Program-made: the position numbers and the translations under genes
From: Rugosimonospora acidiphila
GTDB taxonomy: Bacteria; Actinomycetota; Actinomycetes; Mycobacteriales; Micromonosporaceae
DNA: 64,000 bases
Direction of reading: 5' to 3'
Assembly (NCBI RefSeq): GCF_039543385.1
Contig: NZ_BAABJQ010000037.1
Span: forward strand, 19,328 to 83,327
In this document: positions 1-8,094 of the stretch, one piece after another
Position numbering within the stretch: position 1 is the first letter of the stretch
Layout: each line of letters begins with the position of its first letter
Notes under the pieces: generated by a model
The model's database searches: none
What the model saw: only the letters and a program-made list of their open reading frames with translations
Told to the model about the DNA's origin: nothing

Positions 1-3
1 ACC

Positions 4-33
4 CTCGGCCGGCCAACTCTCGGCCGGCCAACT
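4..33. repeat. 15-bp tandem repeat, two copies
   Basis: A 15-bp unit beginning CTCGGCCGG is present twice head to tail and a third time in decayed form. A looser repeat of about 17 bp containing TGCCGCTACGCCT follows to about 75. It lies downstream of the regulator gene that ends at 107 and belongs to the family of unrelated short tandem repeats found across this window. Confidence 0.8.
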
Positions 34-81
34 CTCAGCCCTGCCGCTACGCCTTGACCGTGCCGCTACGCCTCGGCCGTG

Positions 82-97
82 CCGCGCCTTGGCGCGG
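82..97 (-). terminator. Hairpin after the regulator gene
   Basis: CCGCGCC and GGCGCGG form a perfect 7-bp stem with a two-base loop ten bases beyond the stop codon of the leftward gene. There is no T-tract, as is usual for GC-rich actinomycete terminators. A role as terminator is inferred from position only. Confidence 0.4.
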
Positions 98-106
98 TGC
101 CGCCGC

Positions 107-733
107 TCAGCCGTGCCGCAGGCCCAGCCGGTCGGGGCCGTCCAACCGGTACCCGACGCCACGGATGGTGGTGATGGCCGGGCCGCGTCCGGCGAGCTTC
201 TGGCGTAGCCGGCGGACGTGAACGTCGATCGTGCGCTCCCCGCAACCGGTGTCGCACAGCCACACCCGTTCCAGCAACTGCGTCCGGGAGAAGACCTGAT
301 GCGGATGGCGGGCAAGGAACACCAGCAGGTCGAACTCGCGTCGGGTGAGCGCGATGGCGAGCCCGTCCAGCGACGCGGTGCGCCGGTCGGGGCTCAGGAT
401 CAGTTCGGGTGGCGTGGATCCGGGATCGAGGCGGCGCCCGTCCACGCTGGTGAGCGTGCCGGCGACGCCCGTCCAGGCGCCGACCCCGCCGGTGCGGATG
501 GGTGCGGTGCCGGCGTGAGCGCGCGATCGGCCCGTGCGGGTTTCGTAGCCAGCCTCCGCCGCGATCGACGACAGCCAGTCGGCCAGGGCGCGGGCCCGGT
601 GCATGGCGGCCGGCCCGGCGTGGATCGCTATCGAGACCTCGACCAGTGGCTCGCTGTCTTCGAGGGTCCAACCACCGTCCACCGGACCGGCGCAGCCGTC
701 GCCGGGTGCCGGCAACGCGGTCGGGAAGGACAT
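107..733 (-). CDS. OmpR/PhoB-type winged-helix regulator without receiver domain
   Basis: This 208-residue protein has a C-terminal transcriptional regulatory winged helix (about residues 110-205) with the typical run LTRREFDLLVFLARHP, then RTIDVHVRRLRQKL and TTIRGVGYRL. The first 100 residues do not look like a receiver: no phospho-acceptor Asp within the usual acidic cluster and no KP/T signature is visible. The protein therefore probably binds DNA without classical phosphorylation. The ATG at 733 was chosen because AGGGAG lies just upstream; an open frame extends to 901 but is GC-shadow-like. No histidine kinase is adjacent. The upstream strand holds two AAGGTGCG repeats, which might be binding sites. 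Confidence 0.8.
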   Translation of the reverse strand: MSFPTALPAPGDGCAGPVDGGWTLEDSEPLVEVSIAIHAGPAAMHRARALADWLSSIAAEAGYETRTGRSRAHAGTAPIRTGGVGAWTGVAGTLTSVDGRRLDPGSTPPELILSPDRRTASLDGLAIALTRREFDLLVFLARHPHQVFSRTQLLERVWLCDTGCGERTIDVHVRRLRQKLAGRGPAITTIRGVGYRLDGPDRLGLRHG

Positions 734-1136
734 CGTCGGACTCCCTACGAACAAGGTGCGTACAACAAAGGTGCGCGCGCACGCATACGCTGCATCCCCG
801 TCCAGTGAATAGGGATTCTGGCGCGAACGGCAAGGCGCGGGGCCGTCAAATCCCTGTGGTTTTAGCGGGCATCGCTTGCGGTCGCGGGTAAGGCGGGTCA
901 CTGCCGTTGTAAATACGTCAAGACTGCGTGGGGAACTGGACGCTGCCGCCGGTACGGGTCTTTAATCGTGATCGTGACCAGGAGTGTTCAGCCGTCGTCC
1001 GCCACCGTGGAGCGGCAGGTCGTGCCGTGGGGCATGCCGGTGGTCGCGCATTCAGAGCATCGCGACCGGTCGCCCGGCCCGGCATAGCGCGCCTGACCAA
1101 GACTCCGGCCGACCCGACCCCCTCGCCGGCCGGATA
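734..1136. other. Divergent intergenic region, 734-1279
   Basis: No convincing gene is seen between the leftward regulator and the rightward SDR. Near the regulator it holds two direct copies of AAGGTGCG (about 753 and 769), possible operator half-sites. Further right is the strong palindrome listed separately at 1137-1168. Confidence 0.4.
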
Positions 1137-1168
1137 CCCGGCAGTGCCGGATCCCCGGCACTGCCGGG
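1137..1168. promoter_or_regulatory. 32-bp perfect palindrome built from two palindromic 13-mers
   Basis: CCCGGCAGTGCCGG and CCGGCACTGCCGGG flank a four-base centre, giving a perfect 14-bp stem. Each arm is itself a palindrome of the form CCGGCA-S-TGCCGG. It therefore reads both as a hairpin and as two tandem operator-like sites whose centres are about 18 bp apart. It lies between divergent genes, 112 bp before the SDR start, where a terminator would not be expected. Confidence 0.55.
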
Positions 1169-1279
1169 TCCAGGACTCATCCGGGTCCGTCGCCGCCGCG
1201 GTCGCGCCGGACCGACCCGTTCGCCTCGCATCAATCCCCGGGCCCGGACGGCACGGCATCACTCCCCTTGGAAGAAACC

Positions 1280-2113
1280 ATGTCTGAATTTGTCCCACCC
1301 ACCATCCTCGTCACGGGCGCCACGAGCGGCATCGGGTACGCGACCGCCCGGAACCTGCTGGACGCCGGCGCGATGGTCATCCTGCACGGCCCGGACTCCG
1401 GCAGCGTCGCGCAGGCCGCCGCGCGGCTGGTGGCAGACGGCGCCGATCCCGCACAGATCTACCCCATCGCCGCGGACTTCAGCCGGCTCGCCGACGTCGC
1501 GGCCCTGGCGCGTGAGGTGTCCGCCAAGTTTGACTACCTCGACGTGCTGGTCAACAACGCGGGCCTGGTGGGGCCGAAGCGTCGGATCGTGACCGTCGAC
1601 GGCAACGAGCTGACCTTCCAGGTCAACTACCTCGCGCCGTGCCTGCTGACGCGACTGCTGACCCCGCGGCTGGCCGCCGCGCAGGGCCGGATGGTGGCGG
1701 TCTCCTCGGGCCTGCACCGCACCGGGAACATCAACTGGTCGGACCCGCAGCGCATCCGGTTCTACGTGCCGATGGCCGCTTACACGCAGTCGAAGCTCAC
1801 GCTCACCATGTTCGCCCGCGCGTATGCCTGGAACCAGGACGATGTGACCGCGTTGAGCGTGCACCCCGGCATCGTGAAGACCGACCTGCTGCCCATCTAC
1901 AGCCGGGTCGGCGGCCCGATCGACGAGGCCGCCGCCGTCCTGGCGCGGCTGAGCTGGCCGGATGTCGAGGTTGTCAACGGCGCGTACTACGAGGGGCTGC
2001 TCCCGGCGAGCCCGGCGCCCCTGGTGGAGACCGACAGCGCGGTGGAGCAGCTGTGGAAGCTGACCCACCAGCTGCTGGGTCAGCACCGCACGGTGGCCCA
2101 GCGGGCGGCCTGA
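1280..2113 (+). CDS. Short-chain dehydrogenase/reductase family oxidoreductase
   Basis: The 277-residue protein has a Rossmann fold of the SDR superfamily: the cofactor loop TGATSGIGYATA near the N-terminus, the NNAG motif about residue 95, and the catalytic YTQSK (YxxxK) about residue 172 with an upstream Ser in AVSSGLH. The substrate cannot be read from sequence. It resembles the retinol-dehydrogenase/oxidoreductase-like SDRs common in actinomycetes. The ATG at 1280 is preceded by GGAAGAA at a good distance; a TTG twelve bases upstream is unlikely. It is transcribed alone and converges on the DUF5709 gene. Confidence 0.85.
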   Translation: MSEFVPPTILVTGATSGIGYATARNLLDAGAMVILHGPDSGSVAQAAARLVADGADPAQIYPIAADFSRLADVAALAREVSAKFDYLDVLVNNAGLVGPKRRIVTVDGNELTFQVNYLAPCLLTRLLTPRLAAAQGRMVAVSSGLHRTGNINWSDPQRIRFYVPMAAYTQSKLTLTMFARAYAWNQDDVTALSVHPGIVKTDLLPIYSRVGGPIDEAAAVLARLSWPDVEVVNGAYYEGLLPASPAPLVETDSAVEQLWKLTHQLLGQHRTVAQRAA

Positions 2114-2126
2114 TCCCGCCCTGGCC

Positions 2127-2158
2127 GAGCCGCCCGGCGCGCTTGACGCCGGCGGCTC
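2127..2158. terminator. Bidirectional terminator between convergent genes
   Basis: GAGCCGCCCGGCG and CGCCGGCGGCTC can pair over 12 bp with one bulged C and a 7-base loop. The hairpin sits 13 bases after the SDR stop and 25 bases beyond the stop of the converging DUF5709 gene. Confidence 0.55.
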
Positions 2159-2183
2159 GACCGGACTGTTCGGCTGGGCCCCG

Positions 2184-2639
2184 CTACCGCAGCGGGCCGT
2201 CTCCCTGGCCGTCGGGGTCGTCCACCAGATGGATGGCGGCCTCCTCGGCGCTGGCACCGCCGCCGGAGATCCCGGCGTCGTAGCCCACCGCGTCGGGCTC
2301 GTCGTCCAGGCCGAACCCCTCGTCGGGTGCGACCAGACGCCCGGCCCGCGGCTCCTCTTCGTCGCCCCGGCGGATCAGCTCGTCCTCGTCCTCGTCGTTG
2401 TAGCCGCCGAGGTCGGTGTCCGGCTCCTCCTCGGCCAGCAACTGGTCCAGCGACTCGCCGGCCCGCTGCTCGGCCAGCGTGGTGCCGAACCGGTTGGCGC
2501 CCGACCACCGGTCGGCGGGCTCGATGCCGACGTCCAGCGGGTCGTCGGCCGCGTCGTCGTCGAGCGTGTCCGAGGCGTCGAGCACCCCGTCGTCCTCGAT
2601 GTCGTCCCAGTCGTCATCAACCACGTCGGGCTCGCTCAT
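2184..2639 (-). CDS. DUF5709 family acidic protein
   Basis: This 151-residue protein is very acidic, with Asp/Glu-rich N-terminal segments such as DDDWDDIEDDG. It contains the conserved block PLDVGIEPADRWSGANRFG followed by TLAEQRAGESLDQLLAEEEP, which is typical of DUF5709 proteins of actinobacteria. No membrane segment or catalytic motif is visible and the function of the family is unknown. It is the downstream gene of a leftward pair with the ketopantoate-reductase-like gene, 96 bp apart. Confidence 0.85.
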   Translation of the reverse strand: MSEPDVVDDDWDDIEDDGVLDASDTLDDDAADDPLDVGIEPADRWSGANRFGTTLAEQRAGESLDQLLAEEEPDTDLGGYNDEDEDELIRRGDEEEPRAGRLVAPDEGFGLDDEPDAVGYDAGISGGGASAEEAAIHLVDDPDGQGDGPLR

Positions 2640-2735
2640 CCGTGCTCCCGTGCTCCCGTGCTCGGCTTCCCGTCAAAACAGTGCTCGGCCAGCGTATCCG
2701 GCGGCCGGGCCGCGCGGCGAGCCGCCGGAGGCGCC

Positions 2736-3680
2736 CTATCGTTCGATGCGATTCGCCCGACTCTGTTGGGGTATGGGCGGTTGGTCCGCACGGACCCGAA
2801 GATCTTCGACCAGCCGCGCGGTCACCGGCGCCTCGACGCCGTGGCGCCTCGCCGTGCGCAGCACGACGCCGCCGATCGCGTCCAGTTCGATCGGCCGGCC
2901 CGCCTCCGCGTCGCGCTGCATCGAGGACTTCATGCCCTCCGGTACGGCGTCGACCATGGCCAGGATGGCGACCGGATCGGCCTGCGCCCCGGCGGACCGG
3001 GCGACGGCGGCGACCTCGCCGATCACCGCCTCCAGGTCGGCCCGGCGCCGGGTGCGGACCACGCCGGCCGGTGCGCCATCGTGCGTGGTGAGCAGCGCCA
3101 TCGGCGCCAGGAACGCGAGCTTGTCCCAGAGCAGGTTGGCCTCGTCGTCGCGAACCCTGGTATCCAGGCCGGCCCGGCTCAGCTGGGCGGCCAGTGCCTC
3201 GACGCGCTCGCGCGGCGCCGTCTCGCTGCCGACGTCGATCCGGCAGAACGGACTGGTGTGCTCGATGCGCCCGGGCCCGACCCGGGTCGACTCCACCCGG
3301 ATCGCACCGGCGACGACCTGGGCGGGGGGAAAGCGGTCACGCAGGCCGGCCAGGTGCTCGACACCGTTGAGCAGTGGCAGCACCAGGCCATCGGCCAGCG
3401 CGGAGAGCGGCACGCCGGCCAGGGCCTGTCGCAGGCTCGTCGCCTTGACCGTCAGCACGCACACGTCGACTCGTTCATCCAACCGCGTCACGGCCCTCAC
3501 CGCCACGTGGAAGTCGCCGAACACCGCACTGCGCACGCTCAGCCCGTCCGAGTTGAGCCGTGCCGCGCTCTCCGGCCTGGCCACGAAGGTCACCGGGTGT
3601 CCGGCCCGGGCCAGAACCCCGCCGACGAGGCCACCGATCCCACCGGGCCCGACGATAGCGACGCCGTAGCGCTGTTCCAT
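2736..3680 (-). CDS. Ketopantoate reductase family (ApbA/PanE-like) oxidoreductase
   Basis: The 314-residue protein starts with an NAD(P)-binding VAIVGPGGIGG. It has the family's VKATSLRQAL and NGVEHLAGL segments and a C-terminal helical domain with DKLAFLAPMALLTTHDG, so both PanE domains are present at usual length. In the family the reaction is NADPH reduction of 2-ketopantoate to pantoate (pantothenate pathway). Many actinomycetes carry paralogues of unknown substrate, and no panB/panC lies nearby. The ATG at 3680 follows a GGAGGCGGGAGG-type ribosome site; a longer in-frame extension to 3908 has no support. Confidence 0.85.
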   Translation of the reverse strand: MEQRYGVAIVGPGGIGGLVGGVLARAGHPVTFVARPESAARLNSDGLSVRSAVFGDFHVAVRAVTRLDERVDVCVLTVKATSLRQALAGVPLSALADGLVLPLLNGVEHLAGLRDRFPPAQVVAGAIRVESTRVGPGRIEHTSPFCRIDVGSETAPRERVEALAAQLSRAGLDTRVRDDEANLLWDKLAFLAPMALLTTHDGAPAGVVRTRRRADLEAVIGEVAAVARSAGAQADPVAILAMVDAVPEGMKSSMQRDAEAGRPIELDAIGGVVLRTARRHGVEAPVTARLVEDLRVRADQPPIPQQSRANRIER

Positions 3681-3863
3681 CTCCGCCTCCCGCCTCCGGG
3701 CCTCACAGTACCGGCGGCAGCCGCCGATCCGGTGAGGCGGACCCGGTACGGGCGGTGCGGGGCCTGGGTGCCCGTCAACGGCAAAGGATGCAATCACCGG
3801 GGAGAGGACTTCGGTTCCGATACGCTGATCTGGCTGGAGAGAGGGTGAGGCCGGGCCGGTGAG

Positions 3864-4193
3864 GTGATGCGCGAACAGGGCCGCCGAAGCGGAGGCCGCC
3901 GGCGACACGGCCGAGCCCCGACGCGGCTTCCCGGCTCCGCCGCCACCGGTTCCCCCGCGCTCCCGGAGGCCGCCGCCCGCACCAACGCCGCCGCCAACAC
4001 GAACGCTGGCGGCAACACCAACACCAACACCAACGCCGCCGCCAACACCAACGCCGCCGGCAATGCCATTGCCGACGGCAGTGCCAATGGCAACGCCACC
4101 GGAAGCGGCAACGCCACCGGCAGTGCCAATGCCAGCGGCAGTGCCAATGCCAGCGGCGACGGCGCGGCCCGGTGCGGGGCGGTCGGCCGATGA
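3864..4193 (+). CDS. Possible Asn/Ala/Gly-rich low-complexity protein upstream of ltrA-like gene
   Basis: An open frame of 109 codons has a basic N-terminal third followed by about 70 residues made almost only of Asn, Ala, Gly, Thr and Ser (for example NANGNATGSGNATGSA). Its TGA stop overlaps the ATG of the next gene as ATGA, the arrangement of coupled genes. Against it: the tail is a degenerate 6-bp repeat (AACGCC/AACACC/AGTGCC) that would be open in several frames, and no homologue is recognised. It could equally be a repeat-expanded leader of the downstream gene. Confidence 0.35.
   Translation: MMREQGRRSGGRRRHGRAPTRLPGSAATGSPALPEAAARTNAAANTNAGGNTNTNTNAAANTNAAGNAIADGSANGNATGSGNATGSANASGSANASGDGAARCGAVGR
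3996..4158. repeat. Degenerate hexanucleotide repeat
   Basis: About 160 bp consist of variants of a 6-bp unit (AACGCC, AACACC, AATGCC, AGTGCC) with some 12- and 18-bp higher-order copies. It ends about 30 bp before the start of the LtrA-like gene at 4190. No spacers or dyads suggest CRISPR. Confidence 0.75.
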
Positions 4194-5371
4194 CCGACCA
4201 GGCTCCCAGCATCATCCGGAAACGCGGTGAGGCCGCGCGGGCGAGCCTCCAGGAACTGTTCTTCGATCTGGCGATCGTCGCCGCGCTCGCCCAGATGTCC
4301 AGGCATCTGGCCAGCAACGTCACCGTGACCGGCGTGATCGGAACGGTGCTGCCGTTGCTGGCCGTCTGGTGGATCTGGTGCGTCACCGCGATGATGACCG
4401 ACGTTTTCGATCCGGATCGGATACCGGTGCAGGCGGCGCTGGTCCTCAGCATGGTCGGCACCGTGCTGATGGCCGCCATCATGCCCGGGGCGGTGGGCCC
4501 GCAGGCGCTCATCTTCGCCAGCGTCTACGTTACTATCCACAATGGACGTCAGGTGATCCTGCTCGGCGCCCTGCGCGGAGGGGCCGCGAGGCAGCGGGCC
4601 GGCCGGTACCTGTTCTGGTTCGCCGGGGCGGCTCCGGCATGGATCATCGGCGGCCTGGTACACGGCACGGCCCGATACGTCCTGTGGGGGCTGGGGCTGT
4701 TCATCGACTATCTCGGGTATGCGATCCGGCACCCCGTGCCTCGGTACGGCCGGTTGCCGAAGAACACCTACGAACGCAGGGGCATCCACCTCAGCGAGCG
4801 GTTCCAACAGATCATGATCGTCGGGCTCGGTGACCTGGTGCTGGTACCCACCCTGGAGGTCAGTCGCGACCAGTTCAGCGCCCCGCGCGTCATCGCCTTC
4901 CTGGTGACCTTCGTCCAGACGGCGATCCTGTGGCAGATCTACGTCTCCCGGGCCGGCGCGGTCATCCCGATGCTGAACGAGCACAGGCCCGCGCGGCTGG
5001 TGCGGTGGGCGCTCTACACGCACCTGCTGATGATCGCCGGGATCGTCACCATGGCCGCCGCCGCCGAGATGATCATCAGGGCGCCCGCCGGTCCCGCACC
5101 CGGTCCGTCGGTCATGGTGTTCTTCGCCGGTCCGTTGCTGTTTCTGATCGGCCGGGCGGCCTTCGAGTTCGAGGTGTTCAAGCGCGTCTCGTGGTCCCGG
5201 GTCGCCTTCATGCTCGTGCTGGTCGCCCTGGCGCCGGTGATGGTGGGTGGGTCCCCGGTGCTGGTCCAGGCCACGGCCACGGCGGTGCTGCTGTGCGTCG
5301 CGATCAGTGACGCGGTACGCACCCACCTGGTCAATCGCGGAACGACCAGGGCCCTGTCCCGCGATCCGTGA
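4190..5371 (+). CDS. LtrA (low temperature requirement A) family membrane protein
   Basis: The 393-residue protein carries the LtrA signature near the N-terminus (ASLQELFFDLAIVAALAQ), the WWIWC segment and a later WQIYVSRAGAVIP followed by THLLMIAGIV. About ten hydrophobic helices fit the family. Its molecular function is not established; the name comes from a Listeria mutant unable to grow in the cold. The ATG at 4190 gives the usual family start. A clear paralogue lies at 43542-44732. Translation may be coupled to the low-complexity frame whose stop overlaps this ATG. Confidence 0.85.
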   Translation: MTDQAPSIIRKRGEAARASLQELFFDLAIVAALAQMSRHLASNVTVTGVIGTVLPLLAVWWIWCVTAMMTDVFDPDRIPVQAALVLSMVGTVLMAAIMPGAVGPQALIFASVYVTIHNGRQVILLGALRGGAARQRAGRYLFWFAGAAPAWIIGGLVHGTARYVLWGLGLFIDYLGYAIRHPVPRYGRLPKNTYERRGIHLSERFQQIMIVGLGDLVLVPTLEVSRDQFSAPRVIAFLVTFVQTAILWQIYVSRAGAVIPMLNEHRPARLVRWALYTHLLMIAGIVTMAAAAEMIIRAPAGPAPGPSVMVFFAGPLLFLIGRAAFEFEVFKRVSWSRVAFMLVLVALAPVMVGGSPVLVQATATAVLLCVAISDAVRTHLVNRGTTRALSRDP

Positions 5372-5819
5372 GCACCGACTCCCGTCGGCGTGGGTGCCCG
5401 GCGGGCGGGCGTGATCCAAGCGGGTACCGTCCGCCGATCCGATGAACCGCCGTGCCGCCACCCTGCGTTACCCATCGTGAGGCCTCGTCGGGTTCGCAGG
5501 GAGGGGCACGCGGATGAAGCAGCGCCGGGCACGGGATCGGCGGCGTCCCCGTTCGCGCCGGGATCTGTCGTCGGGTCCGCCGCGCCGAAGCTTCCGCCGC
5601 CGCTGACGAGCCTGGCGGGTGACGAGCCCGCGAGGCTGATGGGGCCACCCTCGGTCGTCCCGGCGCCGGCCCGGTCGCGGCGGGCCCGCGGTGTCGGCGC
5701 GACGCGCCGGGCGGTACGGGGAAATTGGCGGGCACCAATCGCGTGGGATTGGCGTACGATCCATCCCGGGTAATTCGGCCGCGTTCTGTCCGCCAACACC
5801 AGGCCAAGGGGCATTCACG
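5372..5819. promoter_or_regulatory. Long upstream region of ctaD
   Basis: About 450 bp without a credible gene. The last 100 bp hold two copies of ATTGGCG (about 5724 and 5748), with the first paired as ATTGG-N6-CCAAT, and a TACGAT at 5755-5760 that could be a -10 box. AAGGGG precedes the ctaD start codon. No strong -35 box is evident. Confidence 0.35.
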
Positions 5820-7631
5820 ATGACCGTGACGTCGCCAGCGGAACAGCAGCTTCCACCACGACCGATTGAGCCACGACCGGTCGTTACTCGGCCGTGGCCG
5901 GTGCGTCAGGCGCCGAAGGGTTCCTGGTTCACGCGCACCATCCGGACCACCGACGCCAAGCAGATCGGGTTGATGTATCTGGTCACGGCGTTCGGTTTCT
6001 TCCTGGTCGGTGGGGCCCTGGCGTTGATCATGCGGGCGGAGCTGGCGCGGCCGGGGATGCAGTTCTTGTCGTTGGAGCAGTACAACCAGTTGTTCACCGA
6101 GCATGGCACGATCATGTTGCTGCTGTTCGCGACGCCGGTATTGTTCGCGTTCGCGAATTACATAGTGCCGCTGCAGATCGGTGCGCCGGACGTGTCGTTC
6201 CCTCGGCTCAACGCGTTCGCTTACTGGTTGTACCTGTTCGGTGGGTTGTTGGTCGTGGGTGGGTTTCTGGCGCCGGGTGGGGCGGCGGATTTCGGGTGGA
6301 CGGCGTATCAGCCGTTGGCGGGTGACAGTGGCAGTCCGGGGCCCGGGCCGAACATGTGGTTCGTGGGATTGGTGATTTCGGGGTTGGGCACGATCCTGGG
6401 TGCGGTCAACATGACGACCACGATTATCACGCTGCGGGCACCGGGGATGACGATGTTCCGGATGCCGGTCTTCACGTGGAACATTCTGATTACCGCCGTG
6501 CTGATTCTGATGGTGTTCCCGATCCTGGCGGCGGCGCTGTTGGTCGCGATGGCGGATCGGGTGCTCGGCGCGCATGTGTATGACTCGGCGACCGGTGGGC
6601 CGTTGTTGTGGCAGCATCTGTTCTGGTTCTTCGGGCATCCCGAGGTTTATATCGTGGCGTTGCCGTTCTTCGGCATCATCACCGAGGTGATTCCGGTGTT
6701 CTCCCGTCGCCCGTTGTTCGGATACAAGGGCATGGTGGGTGCGACCCTGGGCATCGCGGGGTTGTCGATGGCGGTGTGGGCGCACCACATGTTCGCCACC
6801 GGGCAGGTGCTGTTGCCGTTCTTCTCGTTCCTGTCGTATCTGATCGCGATCCCGACCGGGATCAAGTTCTTCAACTGGATCGGGACGATGTGGAAGGGGC
6901 AGTTGACGTTCGAGTCGCCGATGCTGTTCGCGATCGGGTTCCTGCTGACGTTCCTGCTGGGTGGGCTGTCCGGGGTGTTGTTGGCCAGTCCGCCGATCGA
7001 CTTCCATGTCACGGACACGTATTTCGTGGTGGCGCACTTCCATTACGTGCTGTTCGGGACGATCGTGTTCGCGGTGTTCGCGGGGGTGTACTTCTGGTTC
7101 CCGAAGATGACCGGGCGGATGTTGGATGAGCGGTTGGGTCAGGTGCACTTCTGGTTGACGTTCGTGGGGTTCCACACGACGTTCCTGGTGCAGCACTGGT
7201 TGGGGTCGGAGGGCATGCCGCGCCGGTACGGCGACTATCTGCCCAGCGATGGGTTCACCACGTTGAACATGATCTCCACGGTGGGGTCGTTCATCCTCGG
7301 CGCGTCGGTGCTGCCGTTCCTGTGGAACGTGTACAAGTCGTACAAGGCCGGCCGGATCGTGGAGGTGGACGATCCTTGGGGGTACGGCAACGGGTTGGAG
7401 TGGGCCACGACGTGCCCGCCGCCGCTGCGCAACTTCGATCAGATGCCGCGGATCCGGTCCGAGCGCCCCGCCTTCGACCTGAAGTTCCCGCCGGCGACCC
7501 TGGCCGCCCGGGTCGGTCTCGAGGCCGCACAGGCGCCGGGCGCGACACCGGCCGCGTCGCCGACGGCACCGCCGGCGCCGAGAACGCCGGGGCAGGATGC
7601 GACGCCGGCCGTGACCATGGAGACCGACTGA
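5820..7631 (+). CDS. ctaD: Cytochrome c oxidase subunit I (aa3-type), solitary copy
   Basis: The 603-residue protein is subunit I of the terminal oxidase, which reduces O2 to water and pumps protons. Twelve membrane helices are expected. The key residues are visible: the haem-a ligand His in LFTEHGTIMLL, the D-channel entry in NYIVPLQIGAPD, H273-P-E-V-Y277 (CuB His, cross-linked Tyr, D-channel Glu), H322-H323 (CuB) and H406-F-H408 (haem ligands). The start is supported by AAGGGG. The usual partners ctaC, ctaE and qcrCAB are absent, so this is probably an extra copy outside the main cta cluster. Codon use looks different from its neighbours, with many TTG, GTG and GGG/GGT codons. The C-terminal 50 residues are Ala/Pro-rich. 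Confidence 0.95.
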   Translation: MTVTSPAEQQLPPRPIEPRPVVTRPWPVRQAPKGSWFTRTIRTTDAKQIGLMYLVTAFGFFLVGGALALIMRAELARPGMQFLSLEQYNQLFTEHGTIMLLLFATPVLFAFANYIVPLQIGAPDVSFPRLNAFAYWLYLFGGLLVVGGFLAPGGAADFGWTAYQPLAGDSGSPGPGPNMWFVGLVISGLGTILGAVNMTTTIITLRAPGMTMFRMPVFTWNILITAVLILMVFPILAAALLVAMADRVLGAHVYDSATGGPLLWQHLFWFFGHPEVYIVALPFFGIITEVIPVFSRRPLFGYKGMVGATLGIAGLSMAVWAHHMFATGQVLLPFFSFLSYLIAIPTGIKFFNWIGTMWKGQLTFESPMLFAIGFLLTFLLGGLSGVLLASPPIDFHVTDTYFVVAHFHYVLFGTIVFAVFAGVYFWFPKMTGRMLDERLGQVHFWLTFVGFHTTFLVQHWLGSEGMPRRYGDYLPSDGFTTLNMISTVGSFILGASVLPFLWNVYKSYKAGRIVEVDDPWGYGNGLEWATTCPPPLRNFDQMPRIRSERPAFDLKFPPATLAARVGLEAAQAPGATPAASPTAPPAPRTPGQDATPAVTMETD

Positions 7632-7668
7632 GCCCGAACCGACTGAGCCCGAACCGACCGAGCCCGAA
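7624..7668. repeat. 15-bp tandem repeat spanning the ctaD stop codon
   Basis: The unit CCGACTGAGCCCGAA occurs three times (third copy with one change). The ctaD stop codon TGA lies inside the first copy, so loss or gain of units would not alter the protein. It fills the gap to the converging gene ending at 7681. Confidence 0.9.
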
Positions 7669-7680
7669 CCGCCGCGATCC

Positions 7681-8094
7681 TCAGGCGGGGAGGGCCATGG
7701 CGAGGCGGACCCGGGTGCCGCCCGCGTCGCTTTCGACGTCCACCTCGTCGCACAGCTGGCCGACCAGCCACAGCCCCCGACCGCGCTCCGCGTCCGGCTC
7801 CGGCCGGTCGGCGGTGGTGCCCGCCGGGATGCCGGGGCCGCCGTCCCGTACCTCGACCACCACGCGCGTGCCGGCGAGGCGGACGGTCACGCTGACCATG
7901 CCGTCGCCGTGCTCGATCGCGTTGCTGGCGACCTCGTTCACCGCCAGGGCCAACTCCGCCGCGCGACCGGGATCGAGCCCGGCCCGCGTCGTGACGTCGG
8001 CGATGTGTTGACGCAACCGCACAAGGTCGGTCGCGTTCAGCCTTCGCGGCTCCGCCGGAGCCGAGGCGTATTCGTTCACGCCCGCCGTCCCCAC
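7681..8094 (-). CDS. RsbW-like ATP-binding protein (anti-sigma-factor type kinase)
   Basis: The 137-residue protein has a single HATPase_c domain: N box ELALAVNEVASNAIEHG, G1 box VRDGGPGIP and G2 box GRGLWLVGQLCD. Single-domain proteins of this size in actinomycetes are RsbW/SpoIIAB-like serine kinases that bind sigma factors or phosphorylate anti-anti-sigma factors. No partner STAS or sigma gene is adjacent, so the target is unknown. The GTG at 8094 was chosen because GAGGAGG lies nine bases upstream; the frame continues to 8223 without a ribosome site. Confidence 0.8.
   Translation of the reverse strand: MGTAGVNEYASAPAEPRRLNATDLVRLRQHIADVTTRAGLDPGRAAELALAVNEVASNAIEHGDGMVSVTVRLAGTRVVVEVRDGGPGIPAGTTADRPEPDAERGRGLWLVGQLCDEVDVESDAGGTRVRLAMALPA

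Noticed and set aside
5390..5773. 127-codon open frame upstream of ctaD
   Set aside because: Composition is Arg/Ala/Pro-rich, without motif or ribosome site; treated as non-coding leader.
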